Origin: Neoaliturus tenellus
Taxonomy: Eukaryota; Arthropoda; Insecta; Hemiptera; Cicadellidae
NCBI GenBank assembly: GCA_030545055.2
Contig: CM061535.1
Span: forward strand, 45,818,915-45,882,914
Length of the DNA stretch: 64,000 nt
Direction: 5' to 3'
Positions 11,131-23,330 of this stretch are shown piece by piece. Under the pieces are notes generated by a model that saw nothing but the letters and a program-made list of their open reading frames with translations, did not search any database and was not told the origin of the DNA. The position numbers were made by a program, and so were the translations under genes. Each line of letters starts with the position of its first letter. The first letter of the stretch is position 1.

Positions 11131-12825
11131 TTCATTGAACTATAGTGATCCTCTTTTCCAATCACTTGCACACTCTTACGTTTTGCTTGCCTGATCATTT
11201 ATAAATTTTTGCATGTTATTTATATAGTTGTTATTTAGTTATAATGTCTCATTCAATGTATTCTTAATTCAATTTTCATTACAAGTTACTTTGTTTGTAA
11301 ACTAGCACGGTTATAACTGTATTTTTCTATGTATTCCTTACAATCTTGCATGTTATCTTGGTTAGCTCTCGCATTAGATATTATGATTTGTTGATATATT
11401 ATTATTGTACGTAATATTACATGATATTGTGATTTCGTTCCAATGTTATATGATATTGTTAGCAATAAGGCCATCATTTTCTTTCTCTTTGATTTCTGTA
11501 AAATGGTTTGTCCGTTGATGCAAATAAATATTAAATAAATATCTGGTGGTCGATATTATGCAAGCTCCTTTAGTGCATCGACAATAATTCTCGGGCAGTA
11601 AGTAACTTATCTCTTGTTCTAAGTTCACATCCAATGAAAAGAATCCCTTCATTAGTTAGTTAACATCAATTTGAGCCCATTTAATTATTACCAAGCAAAC
11701 AATTTCAAACCAAAATGAACCCCTAAATTTTTCAATACGATGTTTTAAGCCAATGTTTTAATAAATAGACAATTCCTAAAACTCCAATTTTTCCTCAAAG
11801 GTCGAACTTAAAGTTTCATTATTTCATTATTAAAACAACATGCAAGAAAGTATCAGCCTCTTCAAAAATTCTAACCTCTAAAATAGAAAACTATCATAAA
11901 TTAAACTTCCCTAGATTGAAAATGGAAAGGTTTCCCTGTGGTTGTGAAAGTAGGGTGGACTGAGAGAGCTCAGTGAGCATCGTGAGAATCGATCAGTGAG
12001 CATCTGAGCATCGAGCAGGCAGCAGCGAGCATCGAGCAGCAGGTGGCAAGATGGAGGCTCGCAAAGCTGAATGGCTGTTTTACTGCCAGTCTCGTCTGCT
12101 CGGTTTCCCACGCTTTTTGTCAGCCGATTGGTCGCGCCGCCATTGTCACTAAACTAAAACACGTCAACATTTTGTAAGGAATTCTCCAAGTCTGTTAATT
12201 ACGTCCACTTCTCCCACGATTCGATCTGGTGGCTTCGCCCATTGACGGCCTCTCCTGTATTTACATCATTTCACACTTGTCGGTCGTCGGCGCCGTAAGA
12301 CGCGATTAACATTCGGTGAATGTACAAACTGTATTTAAAAGAGAACGCGACAGCAATGTCAACTACGGCGGGACGGAACCGTATATGTTCGATATTACAA
12401 TACTCTCTAAGTATTGACCGAGTAAGGCGAGAACTCCTTATGCATGCATTGCAGGCATGCATTGAGAATTCAACACTTAACGACAAGTATCGCTTTTTCA
12501 CATAAGAGAGATTCGTTTGTCTAAGTTTACAAACCCCTAAGATTTATTTTAATTGAAATTTCTTAAAACAAGAGTATTGGCTACACATTTATTTATGACA
12601 AAAAAACAAAACTAAAAAAATGCAATTACATGAGAAATTGTTGAGGCTAAACACAATTGTAATCAGGACAGTGGGGTACATGTACGTTTTATGATTTGTT
12701 GAATTATCGGTTGTAACATCTTCGTAACAAATACTTCAGTTCCTAAGAGACAGTGATGAGTTTCACATGAGTCGAATTACTTTAAAAGTTGTCTTACATT
12801 AAAATAATAAAAAAGGGGAACTCAA
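11131..12825. other. AT-rich intron, small repeats only
   Basis: Near 11,945-12,050 short repeats of GAGCATCGAGCAG and TCAGTGAGCATC occur. At 12,439-12,459 TGCATGC and GCATGCA form a 7-bp hairpin stem. No gene is recognised. Confidence 0.35.
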
Positions 12826-13250
12826 CCCTTCGCTCACGAGACTGGTGGCGACTCGTACACAACGGTGGGCGTGCGTGGAGGTAGAGACGGTTCGACAGTC
12901 AGGCGGTCCGACGGTCCGGCGAGCTCGGAATGTTCGAGCGCCACCGGCAGACGAGATCCCAAGTGACAACAGATCCGATACTTGACGTCTTATCTTCATC
13001 TTTGTTGTGGTCTTTAAATAATTGGGACAGGATGTAGTGGCGGGTGCATCGGAGCGGAAGTATCGGGTGACGGAGGAACACCTAGTGCCCGATATGATAC
13101 CCGCCTTTGTCCGCCACCCAGCCACACCATCTCCATCTCACACCCTAATCGATTTGCTTCTCCGGGTCAGGGGCGTCCCTCGGAGTTGAGTAGTGTCCGA
13201 GCCGATTGTTGAGAAACTTCCTCCACCGAGTCCTTTCAGTTTATCGTGCA
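12826..13250. promoter_or_regulatory. GC/CpG-rich block, candidate regulatory module
   Basis: A CpG-dense stretch in AT-rich surroundings with overlapping open frames on both strands but no recognisable protein. Composition suggests an unmethylated or functional block. Enhancer function for hedgehog is conjecture. Confidence 0.2.
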
Positions 13251-13479
13251 GTTTTGTGACACACCGTATAGAAATTTTTTGTTGTTTTTTTAATTGTCAT
13301 GTATATTTTTAGTGTAGAATTAATGTATGTTAAGTGAAATTTAATAGTGCATTTTTTTAAATAATCTACCTTGGAATAAATTGTTAATTTTAATTGAATA
13401 ATCGACGAAGATTAAAAGGATTTATTAATCGATCAGATAAGTAGTGCGTAATCGTATTACGACACCCACAAATCAGCAG

Positions 13480-14130
13480 TAAGGTGACGTTTTTCAATCA
13501 TGTCCTTGGTTTACTGATTCATGAGCTGCCAACACTAGCAGTAATGTTGAGTCTGCGCATCGTCGCCCGGACCCTGAACCCAATCATGCTAATGGCCTTC
13601 TCGCACATGATCAACTCCCGTCAGGTGCGGAACAATAGCTGCGATATCGGCCAGTCTTTATTACCGACTCCCATATTTCACCGCGATCGTGGTCTATCAA
13701 CCGAAACGCAAACCCATTAGCGGATGAATTATAGCGGCTTTATCGACAACCCGGCCCAGATAGACCACGCACGCCGGTAGCCGGGGACTGCGCTTGCGCC
13801 ATGCGACGTGGTGCGGGAGATGTCACGGGCGAGGGCGATGTTATCGGTGATGGCGGGAGAGTGGTGAATGAGATCACCGCTAGGCGGCGCAGATACTCAT
13901 CGGGGAGGCAGCGGAGCGGCATCACCGGCATCAGCCGCTTGTCACAACCCCGGTATTTATGGCGGATCGAAAGTGAGGAAATCGCTCGTTGTGGGCCTCT
14001 TTGGTCTCTTTGCCCAAACTGTAACGGCCGAGATTTATTGCCGTGTCCAGCTGTGCGCCTGGACACCTAAACACCGCTGGACACGGGAAACTGCGCTTTA
14101 ATACGTGTCCACCTCACCTCACCTTGCCAC
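13480..14130. promoter_or_regulatory. GC/CpG-rich block, candidate regulatory module
   Basis: The longest mixed-composition block in the left half of the intron. It includes homeodomain-like sites (CCCATTAGCGGATGAATTAT near 13,714, TATTTATGGC near 13,951) among CpG-rich DNA. Open frames on both strands (13,740-14,101) are without recognisable domains. Of the intron blocks this is one of the better enhancer candidates, on appearance only. Confidence 0.3.
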
Positions 14131-14639
14131 GCAGGTGCCTCGGCCCTCCCCCCCCCTCGCACCATAACACCTCTCATACTGCAACTTGTGTGTCTTACAT
14201 TAAAATAATAGTCCACCACCTCATTTATCTTACAATACTCATCATAGTAGGTCAACCATCATAAACCACAGGCTATAGCACCTCAAACAACTTGCACCAT
14301 ACTACAAGTCTTACACGACACGCTATAAAACCTAAAAACACACAACAAAAAATACACAAACATCTTACACCACACGTCATAGGTCCTCAAAACATCTTAC
14401 ACCATACACCATATAACTCATAAGGCATATGCATTTTAAGCTTTGATTCAGTTTTTTTTGTAGATACAAAGTGATTCGTAAAATGTAGGCCTACCATAAC
14501 ATTTTAAAATCCTCGATACGAACATGCCGATAAAGTAAAGAATGGCGTGAGAGGAAAACGTGTAATATACAATACTTTAGTAAATCCTTTCCATCGAGCT
14601 TCGCAAGATTCAATAACGTGGTGCAGGTGACATAACCGA

Positions 14640-14850
14640 TAGGGGTTCCACGATTAATACCCGGTTTAAGGTAGTCATAAACGGAGCGGCGAGCGCATAA
14701 AACGGCGGCCGTGGGGGACGGGCGCGCGGCGCAGGCACTCACAAAGCATCCAATGACTGCGGAGCGCATTTTACGCATAATTTGGAGGCGCGCAGCGGCA
14801 AAACAAACACATCCCACTGAAGACGGCACGAACTCGCTATAAAACACGCC
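14640..14850. promoter_or_regulatory. small CpG-rich block
   Basis: A short CpG-rich segment between AT-rich flanks. The 118-codon minus-strand frame over 14,491-14,847 has no recognisable domain. No further signal was seen. Confidence 0.15.
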
Positions 14851-15599
14851 GAATAAAACACACGATAAAACCTATATCGTGCGTGGAAAAGGCCCACAAC
14901 AACATCAAACCAAGAAAACACTCATCGGAACGGCACATCATATCGAACTGTAAGGTTCCCATGGTGTTTTTTTATGTTTATCAATATTTATATTCATTCG
15001 GAATACCGTTAGTACATTTTGAACACAAACATTTTATCTTGAGGTGACAAAAGCTTCATTATGTGAGTTTGATTGGAAAATTAGTGGTGATGTGAACACT
15101 GTTATAACGGGTTGTAATACAAAAATCATAATTACTGCGTATATTACAAGGAAAACCACATAATCTACATTTACTATTTCTATGTAGGCTAATTTATTTT
15201 TAATGGTATGGCTATATTTGAAAATGGATGGTGAAATTTGCCTTTGATAATCGTCTGCAGATAGTCTGCTACCTCATTAATAATAATTGTTTAGAGGAGT
15301 TCTCAGTATGAGTAGCTCAAAAGCTGGCTAAACTAGGGACATTCTTTTAATTCAGTAAAGCAGACATGCATGAAGATTGTGTTAATACATGAATAGGTAG
15401 GTAAATTTCATAATCGGGAGATAATCCAAGAGTAAATCTGAAAATCCCGTGGGTGCAGGAAAATATTAGGATTTGTTATTTTGAAACGAATGAGTGGAGG
15501 GAGATTAGGGAGATTTTGTAAGCGTATAGGTTATCAGGGACGTGCAGGAGTTGATAGAGAACTTCTTTGTGGTATGTACCCGAAGTAGTGCAGAAGTTT

Positions 15600-15900
15600 T
15601 GAAGTGTGCGCGGCAAAGCATGTGTACAGAACAGAGAGCGGCGGCGGCGGCGGCGCGGCGCGGGAGTAGGCAGAGTGTGTTCCAATGTCGCGCGCCTCCG
15701 CTTGTCACTCGCGTATGATTAATCATGATAATCGCTTTGTAAACACGCACAATCAGCTGTAGGATCATCAAAGGTGACGTGCGCGTCGGTGGCGGCCCTT
15801 GTCGCGCAGTCGCACCGCCGTCACGGTCCACCGCGCAGGCGCAGCCGCCGCGACACCGCGCAGCCGCGGTGGCACTGCTCACACTTCCGTCACTTGATTG
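15600..15900. promoter_or_regulatory. CpG island-like block with (CGG)n
   Basis: It contains an imperfect (CGG)n run at 15,639-15,662 and dense CpG to about 15,890, around an AT-rich homeodomain-like stretch (TGATTAATCATGATAATC, 15,715-15,732). The overlapping 125-codon minus frame is Ala/Arg-rich and lacks domains. Confidence 0.25.
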
Positions 15901-17750
15901 TTAAAACAAAGTTGACAACGTTCCGTGTGGAAAATGATCCCGTCTTCAAATGGAAAAAATACACCAAAGCAAAGTTATATGCCGAGACAAATCTACGTGA
16001 AACCACGGATATATGACTAAAAGAAAAAGATTAAAAAATACACACGGATTAAGTTTTTAGCTATGGTTTTATACGTAAGTCCTCTGTGTGCATTATTGCT
16101 TTAAAAGTTCGCATGAAGACTGGATCGAATTTAAGTCCCTATAAAAGTCGTGAATTTTGTTGAACTAATGATAGAAAATATCAACTCAAGTGTCTTGGAG
16201 TAAATCCAAATTTCGCCTTTCCCCCATAAGAGCAATGTTAAACGGGATGTCAAATAACTCTTTTATTTATAATCAGAAAACAATGGTTTATAGCTCTAAA
16301 TAAAGGGTTCATCAATGCGGATTTAGTTTGCGCGAGGAATTTTTTATAAAAATTTGTGTTTTTTACTAACTTGAAATAACAAAGCAAGTTTTTTACTACT
16401 TTTAAAACATTTTCTACAGAATTTCATAAATTATTTACAAAGAATCTATCTCGCAAAAGGAACGTGAAATTTTATTGTGATTCAAACGCTATTTATTCTG
16501 AACCAATCGGACAAAAAATAAACAAATTATATGACAAACGCCGAGGACAAGTTTAGCATTGCTCTTATGGGAAATAAATCCAACATGGCGGCACTCCAAC
16601 GCCCTCTTAAGAGTCATCTCCACCTTTTTGCTAGTAGTGCAGTCTGCAATGTTGACCATAGGGATTTAGGCAAAACATGTTTATTCACATGTTTCGGACG
16701 CCATTTTTCAACAGTTTTTCTTTAAACTTCCTAATCATTTAGTTGAATAGTTTTATTAGGTACGTCATACCTTAAAAGTTTGAAAAAATTAAAAATATTA
16801 TGAAATATATGAAATAATGATTTATTTCCTAAAAAAAAAAAAAAATAACAACTATACACACTACATTTACAATTCTCGGAATTTCGTTGCCACAGCATCC
16901 AGTAATTGTGGCAACGTTGAAACAAAAAACAAAAACAAAATTTAACAAAGCAGAAACTGAGTCCAGTCCATTCACTTGAAAAATAGAACTTGCCGCTCCC
17001 GTGGCGTCGAAAAATATTTGCTATACAATAATACACTATGTTTAAATTAGCTCTTAGCTACTGCAAAACTTAAATTAAAATACTACTCGAAAAAAGTCAT
17101 TACAGTTATGTTCTCATTATTCTTAGTTACGTCGAAAAGTAACTCAATAACTCAACTTTCTTTACTTTTAAGGTTTTTTTCTATTAATAACATTTATTTT
17201 TACTAATATATCAGGTATGAGGGACCTATATCTACCCCTAATCTAGAAGAAAACAAATTTTTTACCATTAAATAACCAAAAACACCGTCCAAAACAGGGG
17301 AAAGCAAAGGCATGTTTTCAGTGTTTTGGAAGATGACTCTTAAATACCAATATGTCCTTTCCAACCATGAACTTTATCAAATAATATCAAACAAAGCACC
17401 TTTACAAATGACAAAAGGCGATGAAGGTAGGAAACGTCTTCGCAAATTCGTGATCACCCGTGGGATGTTTGCATTTTTTTTATTTAAATTTCTTCAAATG
17501 TTCTGTAAATGTAAATAGGCCTATACCTATCGAATAAGAATCGTCGAAGCTCGAGACAGTTTTTATTTTTTTTATTTTTTATTTTGGTGATTATACTTTT
17601 CACGTATTTTGAATTTAAACCCGTCAATCCCAAACCACTCTTTCATTTCTAAATTTATTTTCTAAAGAACACAGACCATTAAAATACATAGAGCAATCCC
17701 GTAGGGCGAACCTCATATTCAACTGGGAGTGAAGAACATAAGTTAAGACA
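15901..17750. other. AT-rich intron; 60-bp dispersed repeat at 16,727-16,790
   Basis: No gene is recognised. The segment 16,727-16,790 (TTAGTTGAAT, then CATACCTTAAAAGTTT) matches 20,949-21,012 in direct orientation at roughly three positions in four. The second copy adjoins a LINE fragment, so this is probably a relic of the same element family. Confidence 0.4.
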
Positions 17751-17754
17751 TTAT

Positions 17755-18000
17755 TAATGAGTGGGGCGACTGGTTTGTGTGGTTGTGGTTGTGTATGGCA
17801 GTGCGGTAGGCGGGACGGTGATGGTTCCACCGCGGCAATTTGTCCGGCTACAGATCCGCGGTGTGGTTACAATGCGCCACAATGGTTGATTGATACTGCC
17901 CCACACGCATGCGCGCTGCTATTGTTGTATTGTTACTGCGCCGCCGCCGCCGCGCCGCCCCGCTCAAACGTGCGGCTTCTGTGCTTGGATAGTTCAAGAA
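17755..18000. promoter_or_regulatory. GC-rich block, candidate regulatory module
   Basis: G/T-rich then C/G-rich DNA with an imperfect (GCC)n run at 17,939-17,957. The 116-codon plus frame (17,757-18,107) is Cys/Ala-rich with no recognisable domain and is not accepted as a gene. Confidence 0.2.
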
Positions 18001-18754
18001 ATTGCGATAACATACCAGCTTCAACTGCTTTTGAAAAATTATTAATACCGATTTTATTAAAATTCCAACTGCTTAAATTTATGGCACCCCTTTTTAAATG
18101 CGGATAGTGTTTTAAAAAGGGCTCTAATCAAGATATTATTTTTAGATTTTCTAATCTGCTTTCCCGACTAGGGAAATTTTAATTTAAAACATCGTCGCTC
18201 CTTAGTATAGACCTAAAACTTGATGGTTAATGTATAATTTAAAGAACAAACCTTGAAGAGGATGCACTGAGCAGAATGTTGATATGTCTATTGATTTCCT
18301 CACAATAAAATCTAAAATGGATCAATGTTTGGGATTTTTAAAATTCGAAATTACATCGATATTTAAGCTTTTAAAAATGAGCCATAATTATCTATAGATT
18401 TTATATTTAAGAGGTTACAAATTGAAAATTTGGCTTATGAACAAAACAGGTAATTAAAACCTAAATCGTTCATGTTTGAAGCCCCTCACGCAAGGTTTTC
18501 ACTCAATGTTGAAAGAGTTGTAATATAGTGGTCCAACCTTTAGTACACAGTATGAAAATTTTGGTAAACATATCATGATTAATATAAATATAACAATATC
18601 AGTTGACCAACGAAGCTAGTTTTCTTAAAATCAACCTGTTCCCTAACATCGGATGTCCTTAACCCGTCCTAAAAATTTGTTATTTACGAATTTACCCTTT
18701 AAATTCTTTCTCGGGCTTCTCAAAAGAAACTATTGCCGTCCAGCTTTTTAATTT

Positions 18755-19030
18755 CAGCTGAATACCGTTCATGCAAACGCGTGAAGCGGTTGCTGTTGAA
18801 TTGATTGATGTAACCGAGAGAGCAGAGAGGAGGAAGTGAGTTTAATCTGGTACAGTCAGGTCGGAGTAATCCATTAATTCAGCTGCTTGTTAGTATAATT
18901 GGGGCTCATTAGCAGGTTTAGTGCGGAACAGACTGTACTTTTCACTCCTCGCGGGACGTGAGTGTACCGACAAAGTCGCCGAATGCTGACGGAACCGCTC
19001 GCTTCGGATGTTTGAAGGATTAATCGAATA
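18755..19030. promoter_or_regulatory. candidate enhancer-like block
   Basis: A non-repetitive stretch of balanced composition between AT-rich flanks. It is dense in motifs typical of developmental enhancers: GAATTGATTGATGTAA (18,798-18,813, Pbx/Hox-like TGATTGAT), CCATTAATTCAGCTG (18,871-18,885, homeodomain beside an E-box) and GCTCATTAGCAGG (18,904-18,916). The absence of repeats and codon structure is why it is flagged. Function is inferred. Confidence 0.35.
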
Positions 19031-20385
19031 ACTCTACGCTACGTGAATACTACTAAAAAGATGTTTTTAGCATTTAAGATTGTTTCCAAACCCATTGAAA
19101 CTAACTTTTATAGACATGGTTATCTATTGTAAAAACTATCATTATTGCTCATTCTGAAAATAAACCAATTTTTAATCGGATTACACTTTTATATTAAACA
19201 TTTAACGTGATGTCAGCATCAAATTCTTTCCAGAAGAGACTGATGTTTCGAATATTTATTTAATCCTGATCTCAACGTAGTGTATCTTGGATGCTCTGAT
19301 ACAAAAGATTGAATCATGGGATATCTTATGATAAAATGAATAAATAAGCTAAACTAACACATGTGCGTATAAATTTATACAGTATATTTATTCGGTCACT
19401 GCGACCCATTTATCAAGTTTTCGTTTAGTTTTCGTCATGAATTAATTGTTTTACAGATTCAAGTATTCCTAGGCCTAAAGTTACAAAAATAATCCAACAT
19501 ATCTTACACAATAGGCCTACATGTATAATAGCTAGTTTTTACAATAATTATGTTGTATGTAATTGTTTAAAGATAATAAATATAGGTATTCTTATAAAAA
19601 CAAATAAATCATTGTTCATAGCTTCCAATTAATATTTTATTTCATATACTATAGTATGATATTTTTGCCGCCGCCGATGCCATCGCAGCTCAGCATGTAG
19701 GTTATATTGTGCGCCGGCCAGGTTGGGTCTACTTTGACGCGACCAGACTGTACCAATAATTAATGAGTTGTATTCGTTGCTTTAGCTCTGCTCGTTTATT
19801 GATTCTCCGCCTCTCCTCGCTTCTTTGTTCCCTTTGTTCGCTTTGTTCCTCTTCTACCTGATTTGACGTTGATTCTCTTGTCACCTGGTCACCAATCATT
19901 TCTGACGCCATCTTAGCCCTCTCAGCCCCCGAGCATGGTTATGGACATGTTCTTGCCATTAAATCAAGTTTTTATAGTTCGAAACAAAATGTTTGACGAT
20001 TGTGTTAAGTAAGTTTCAATTAGGTAAGGGTGTGCAAAATCTGTAATAAAAATCTGATGCAAAAATATGCAAAATCCGTAACTGACATTACAGTGTCAGA
20101 ATCCATATTGTCATAATTCATGGTATTTTTTTAGGTGTATATAAAAATTGTTTTACACCTGTACCATGAAACTCCATTAAAATAACGGCTGTGACATCTG
20201 CAAAATAGAAAGATTTTCCAATAATGGAGAGTTATAAATTGTTGATATAAAATAAAGTAAAGGGCAGACCAAAGCGTGCTGTCCTGTACGACCCCATAGT
20301 TTATGTTCCTTACTTAACTTCACTGATTATTGATTGAAACCACATGCTTCCGATTAACCGAGTAGTCACTAAGCCAATCTAAAGC
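19031..20385. other. AT-rich intron; small charged ORF on minus strand
   Basis: Mostly AT-rich. On the minus strand a 60-codon frame at 19,729-19,911 starts in a good context (AAGATGG) and is Glu/Gln/Arg-rich (EEEQSEQREQRSEERRR). It has no recognised domain and could be a transposon relic or chance. Confidence 0.25.
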
Positions 20386-20387
20386 CC

Positions 20388-20970
20388 TCACTTTAATTTT
20401 TTTGTTTTCAAAGTACTAAATACGGGAATTGTTTTTTTGAAAAGGAAGAATTTCGATTTCTTCAGAATAGTCTGAACTGAAACAGAGAGTAGTGATGTCC
20501 GTGTATTAAAAAATTTTGGAAAGAAAGATTTCATATCGTTCAAGTACACCAAGAATAGAATTGGCCCGAGTATTGATCCCTGAGTGACTCCATATCTCAG
20601 TGTAATTGTATGTGTAAAAACTCCGTTGGCTTCGACGTGTTGTGACCTTCTGGAGAAGTATGACTTTAACCAACCACCTGTGGGGTAAGCCACGAACTCC
20701 GCAGTTCCACGACCTGTCAAGAAGTATATTGTGTTCCACACAGTCAAAGGCCTTGGGTAGGTCAAGAAGGACACTTAGTGGCATGTTGCGCCTTTCCAAG
20801 TCTTTAAAAATCATTTACACTTAACGGATGATTGCTTCAACACTTGATGTTCCTTTTCTGCAACATAACTGATTATTCGACAAAACTTTGAAACTAGAAA
20901 AAATAATATCCTGTGCATGAATAATTTGTCAAAAATCTTTCTAAGCACCGGCTAATCCTTTAGTTGAATC
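20388..20970 (-). pseudogene. non-LTR retrotransposon reverse transcriptase fragment, frameshifted
   Basis: Read on the minus strand, pieces of the RT fingers and palm appear in order but in several frames: LRKIFDKLFMHRIL near 20,950-20,905, a region near 20,860 resembling the FRKGRST-type motif, LLDLPKAFDCVEHNILL (motif A, catalytic Asp present) near 20,770-20,720, and GVTQGSILGPILFLVYLNDM (motif B, Pro replaced by Thr) near 20,595-20,535. The motif C box (A/FADD) is not found. At least two frame changes and a stop make it a dead copy of a Jockey/CR1-like LINE. Confidence 0.85.
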
Positions 20971-21265
20971 GATACATTAGAGGTCTCATACCTTAAAAGT
21001 TTAAAAAAAATTTACTTTTCAAGACCAGCAGAACACGGTCACACGACTGTATTATAGCTTCATCAGCTCCCGCATGTCCAAGTTGTTGTTTCCGTTGTGT
21101 TCGAAACATATCGGTTATTGTTACAGCATTTAAGTTTTGCTATGATGGTGTAGTGGTCAGTGACATCAGTTATAAGTATACCAGAAGTTACTACCACATA
21201 AGTAAAATTGTTTATAAATAGCCTACATGGTCAGAAACTTATTGTAAACTACTGATTCAAAAACG
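20971..21265. other. AT-rich intron next to LINE fragment
   Basis: It includes the second copy (20,949-21,012) of the dispersed repeat also found at 16,727-16,790. Nothing else is recognised. Confidence 0.3.
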
Positions 21266-21269
21266 AAAG

Positions 21270-21665
21270 GACAACTCGTGCGATGCGTGAGTGTGAGTTG
21301 CGGAGGATATGAGGACGGGATAGGCTGGAGGCTGGAGGCTGGAGGCAGCCCGCGGAGAGGCAGAGGACTGGCCGCCATCTTGTCCCGCCCCCCACCCCCC
21401 TCGGTCCGGACGCTTTGTCTCTCGCCCAGCATCCGCCGCTCCGTGTTACAGCCCTTTGACAAATTCCATTCCCGGGCCAAGGCCGGTCCACCCGCTGCTC
21501 GCGTAAAGGCGAAACTTAATAAAAATAGCGATCAAGCGTCCCGGCGCGGCGGAGCAAGGGCCAGGGGACCGCGGCGACTCGGAGACATGAACGGCCGGAG
21601 GACCGAATGCGCTCCCCGTAGTAGGCCTACCCGGCCAGACCTGCGTGGAAACGCGGTGTCGACAC
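21270..21665. promoter_or_regulatory. GC/CpG-rich block, candidate regulatory module
   Basis: A short repeat GGCTGGAG x3 (21,323-21,345) begins a C- and CpG-rich stretch with overlapping frames on both strands, none recognisable. TAGGCCTA occurs at 21,622. Regulatory function is inferred from composition. Confidence 0.2.
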
Positions 21666-22760
21666 TCTTCGTCATCACTTTATTCATTGGGGTTTAAATT
21701 TTTAAAATACTAATTTGACAGTTTACAGTTATAATATGCTTATTCTTGGGTGCGTGACGGAACGGAAAAGATACTATAATTTATAATTACCAGGAAAATA
21801 TTAATTATTGTTTCCCCGTCTGTTGTACAAGTAAAGTTTCGCAGTTTGTGATAAAACATTAATGAAAATAGTAACATAACATTATGAAAACATAATAAAA
21901 TAGTTCTCGGATAGTCATGGTTAACCGGTTAAAAATTAAGGATGACATCACTCAAACATTAACAAATTCAAATTCAAATGTTCCTCATTCACATGGCCTT
22001 AATATAAAGGGCTAGACTATGTAAGGTATAATAAACTACATACTACAACACTGTGATTATATAAAAAAGTAAATAAAATACAGTAATAAACATAAAGAGT
22101 CCACTTAAAAAATGGTTACAAAAATGCTAATTGACCGACTAAAAAGCTTTTTAAATTATCAACCCCTTGTTCTTGAGAGAAAAATTTTTTAAATTCATTG
22201 TCCTTGACTGAAATTAAGGTGCTTGGCAAGGTGGTGCACAAATGAAGACAGACACCATGTATATCTTTCTCACATAAACAACATTACCTCCATACATGTA
22301 CTTTTCTTCAATTTGTAATATAAGATAGAACAGTTTGACTTTATTTCGATTTACTAATCGAAATATGAAATTATATACGTATTCCATAGTTTCCATAGTT
22401 TCATTAACTCACGAAGTAAAGAAATCCAAACAATTTTTCATTAAACTGCTCAAGAGTAGGTATGACGTAGTAAATATGTAAATTAAATATTGTCGAAGCT
22501 TTGCAATAGGCCTAAGTCTACAATCTGCTGTTCTACTTAAAGTGTTATAGAATATTGTTAAATCTTTAGTTTGTCTTTAGGTTTACAGTTTTCCGATAAC
22601 ACTACAACTCAATTATTTAGATATACAAAAACAAGTACAATTACATAATTTTAGATTTGAAGACTGGATTTATTTAGAATATTTGGTTCAGATGAACAAA
22701 TAACAAGTCAAATAAAAGAGGTACCTATAATATGTGAATTCGTATAACTCCCAAATCAAG
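21666..22760. other. AT-rich intron, nothing recognised
   Basis: AT-rich, no coding or element signal recognised. Confidence 0.35.
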
Positions 22761-22764
22761 TGGA

Positions 22765-22930
22765 TGCTGTAAACGGCGGGGAAGACAAAGGTTGACCGCC
22801 AACGGCCGTAAAACTATTGACACTGTGGCTATAGCCCCAGTAAAGCCATTAACACTACATAGCGCGGGTTAATCGGCTGATAATTTACCACCTCCTCAGT
22901 CGATGACTGTTTATCAATGGATAGGGCTAG
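22765..22930. promoter_or_regulatory. candidate enhancer-like block
   Basis: A compact non-repetitive block. It contains GGCCGTAAAACTATTGACAC (22,803-22,822), AAAGCCATTAACAC, GGGTTAATCGGCTGATAATT and TTTATCAATGG, a clustering of homeodomain and GATA-like sites. It stands out from the surrounding AT-rich and minisatellite DNA. Function is inferred. Confidence 0.35.
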
Positions 22931-23089
22931 TTGATGTTGTTGGCAATGAGGGTTACAAATGCTTGTGCAACGGATGGCGTTGTTGCTACATGTTGTTAGT
23001 TTTGTTAAATGAAAATTGCTTTGCCTGTTGTTTCTAGTTCTGTTGGATATTTTTAACGGTTGTAATTGACTGTTGCTGTTGCTTGCCCT

Positions 23090-23330
23090 GTTAATGATTG
23101 TTGTTGGAAGATGTGGTTCTTTTTGGTAGACCTGTTAGATTATTGTTCCTAGATTATTTGGTTCTCTTTGGTAGATTTGTTGAATGATTGTTGTTAGAGG
23201 ATGTGGTTCTTTTTTGTAGATATGTTGGGTTTTTGTTGTTTAAGGATGTGGTTCTCTTTGGTCGACCTGTTGAAGGATTGTTGTTGGAGGATGTAAATTG
23301 GCCTTAGTAACTCTGTTGGATGATTTTTGT
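23090..23330. repeat. minisatellite, ~45-bp TTG-rich unit
   Basis: About five imperfect copies of a unit containing GATGTGGTTCTCTTTGGTAG followed by ACCTGTTGAATGATTGTTGTTGGAG. The marker GGTTCT occurs at about 23,113, 23,159, 23,203 and 23,251. The flank from about 22,940 is also rich in TGTTGT. Confidence 0.8.

Noticed and set aside
13740..14264. Overlapping open frames in the GC-rich block as a nested gene
   Set aside because: Frames exist on both strands with similar length, without domain or splice support. GC content explains them.
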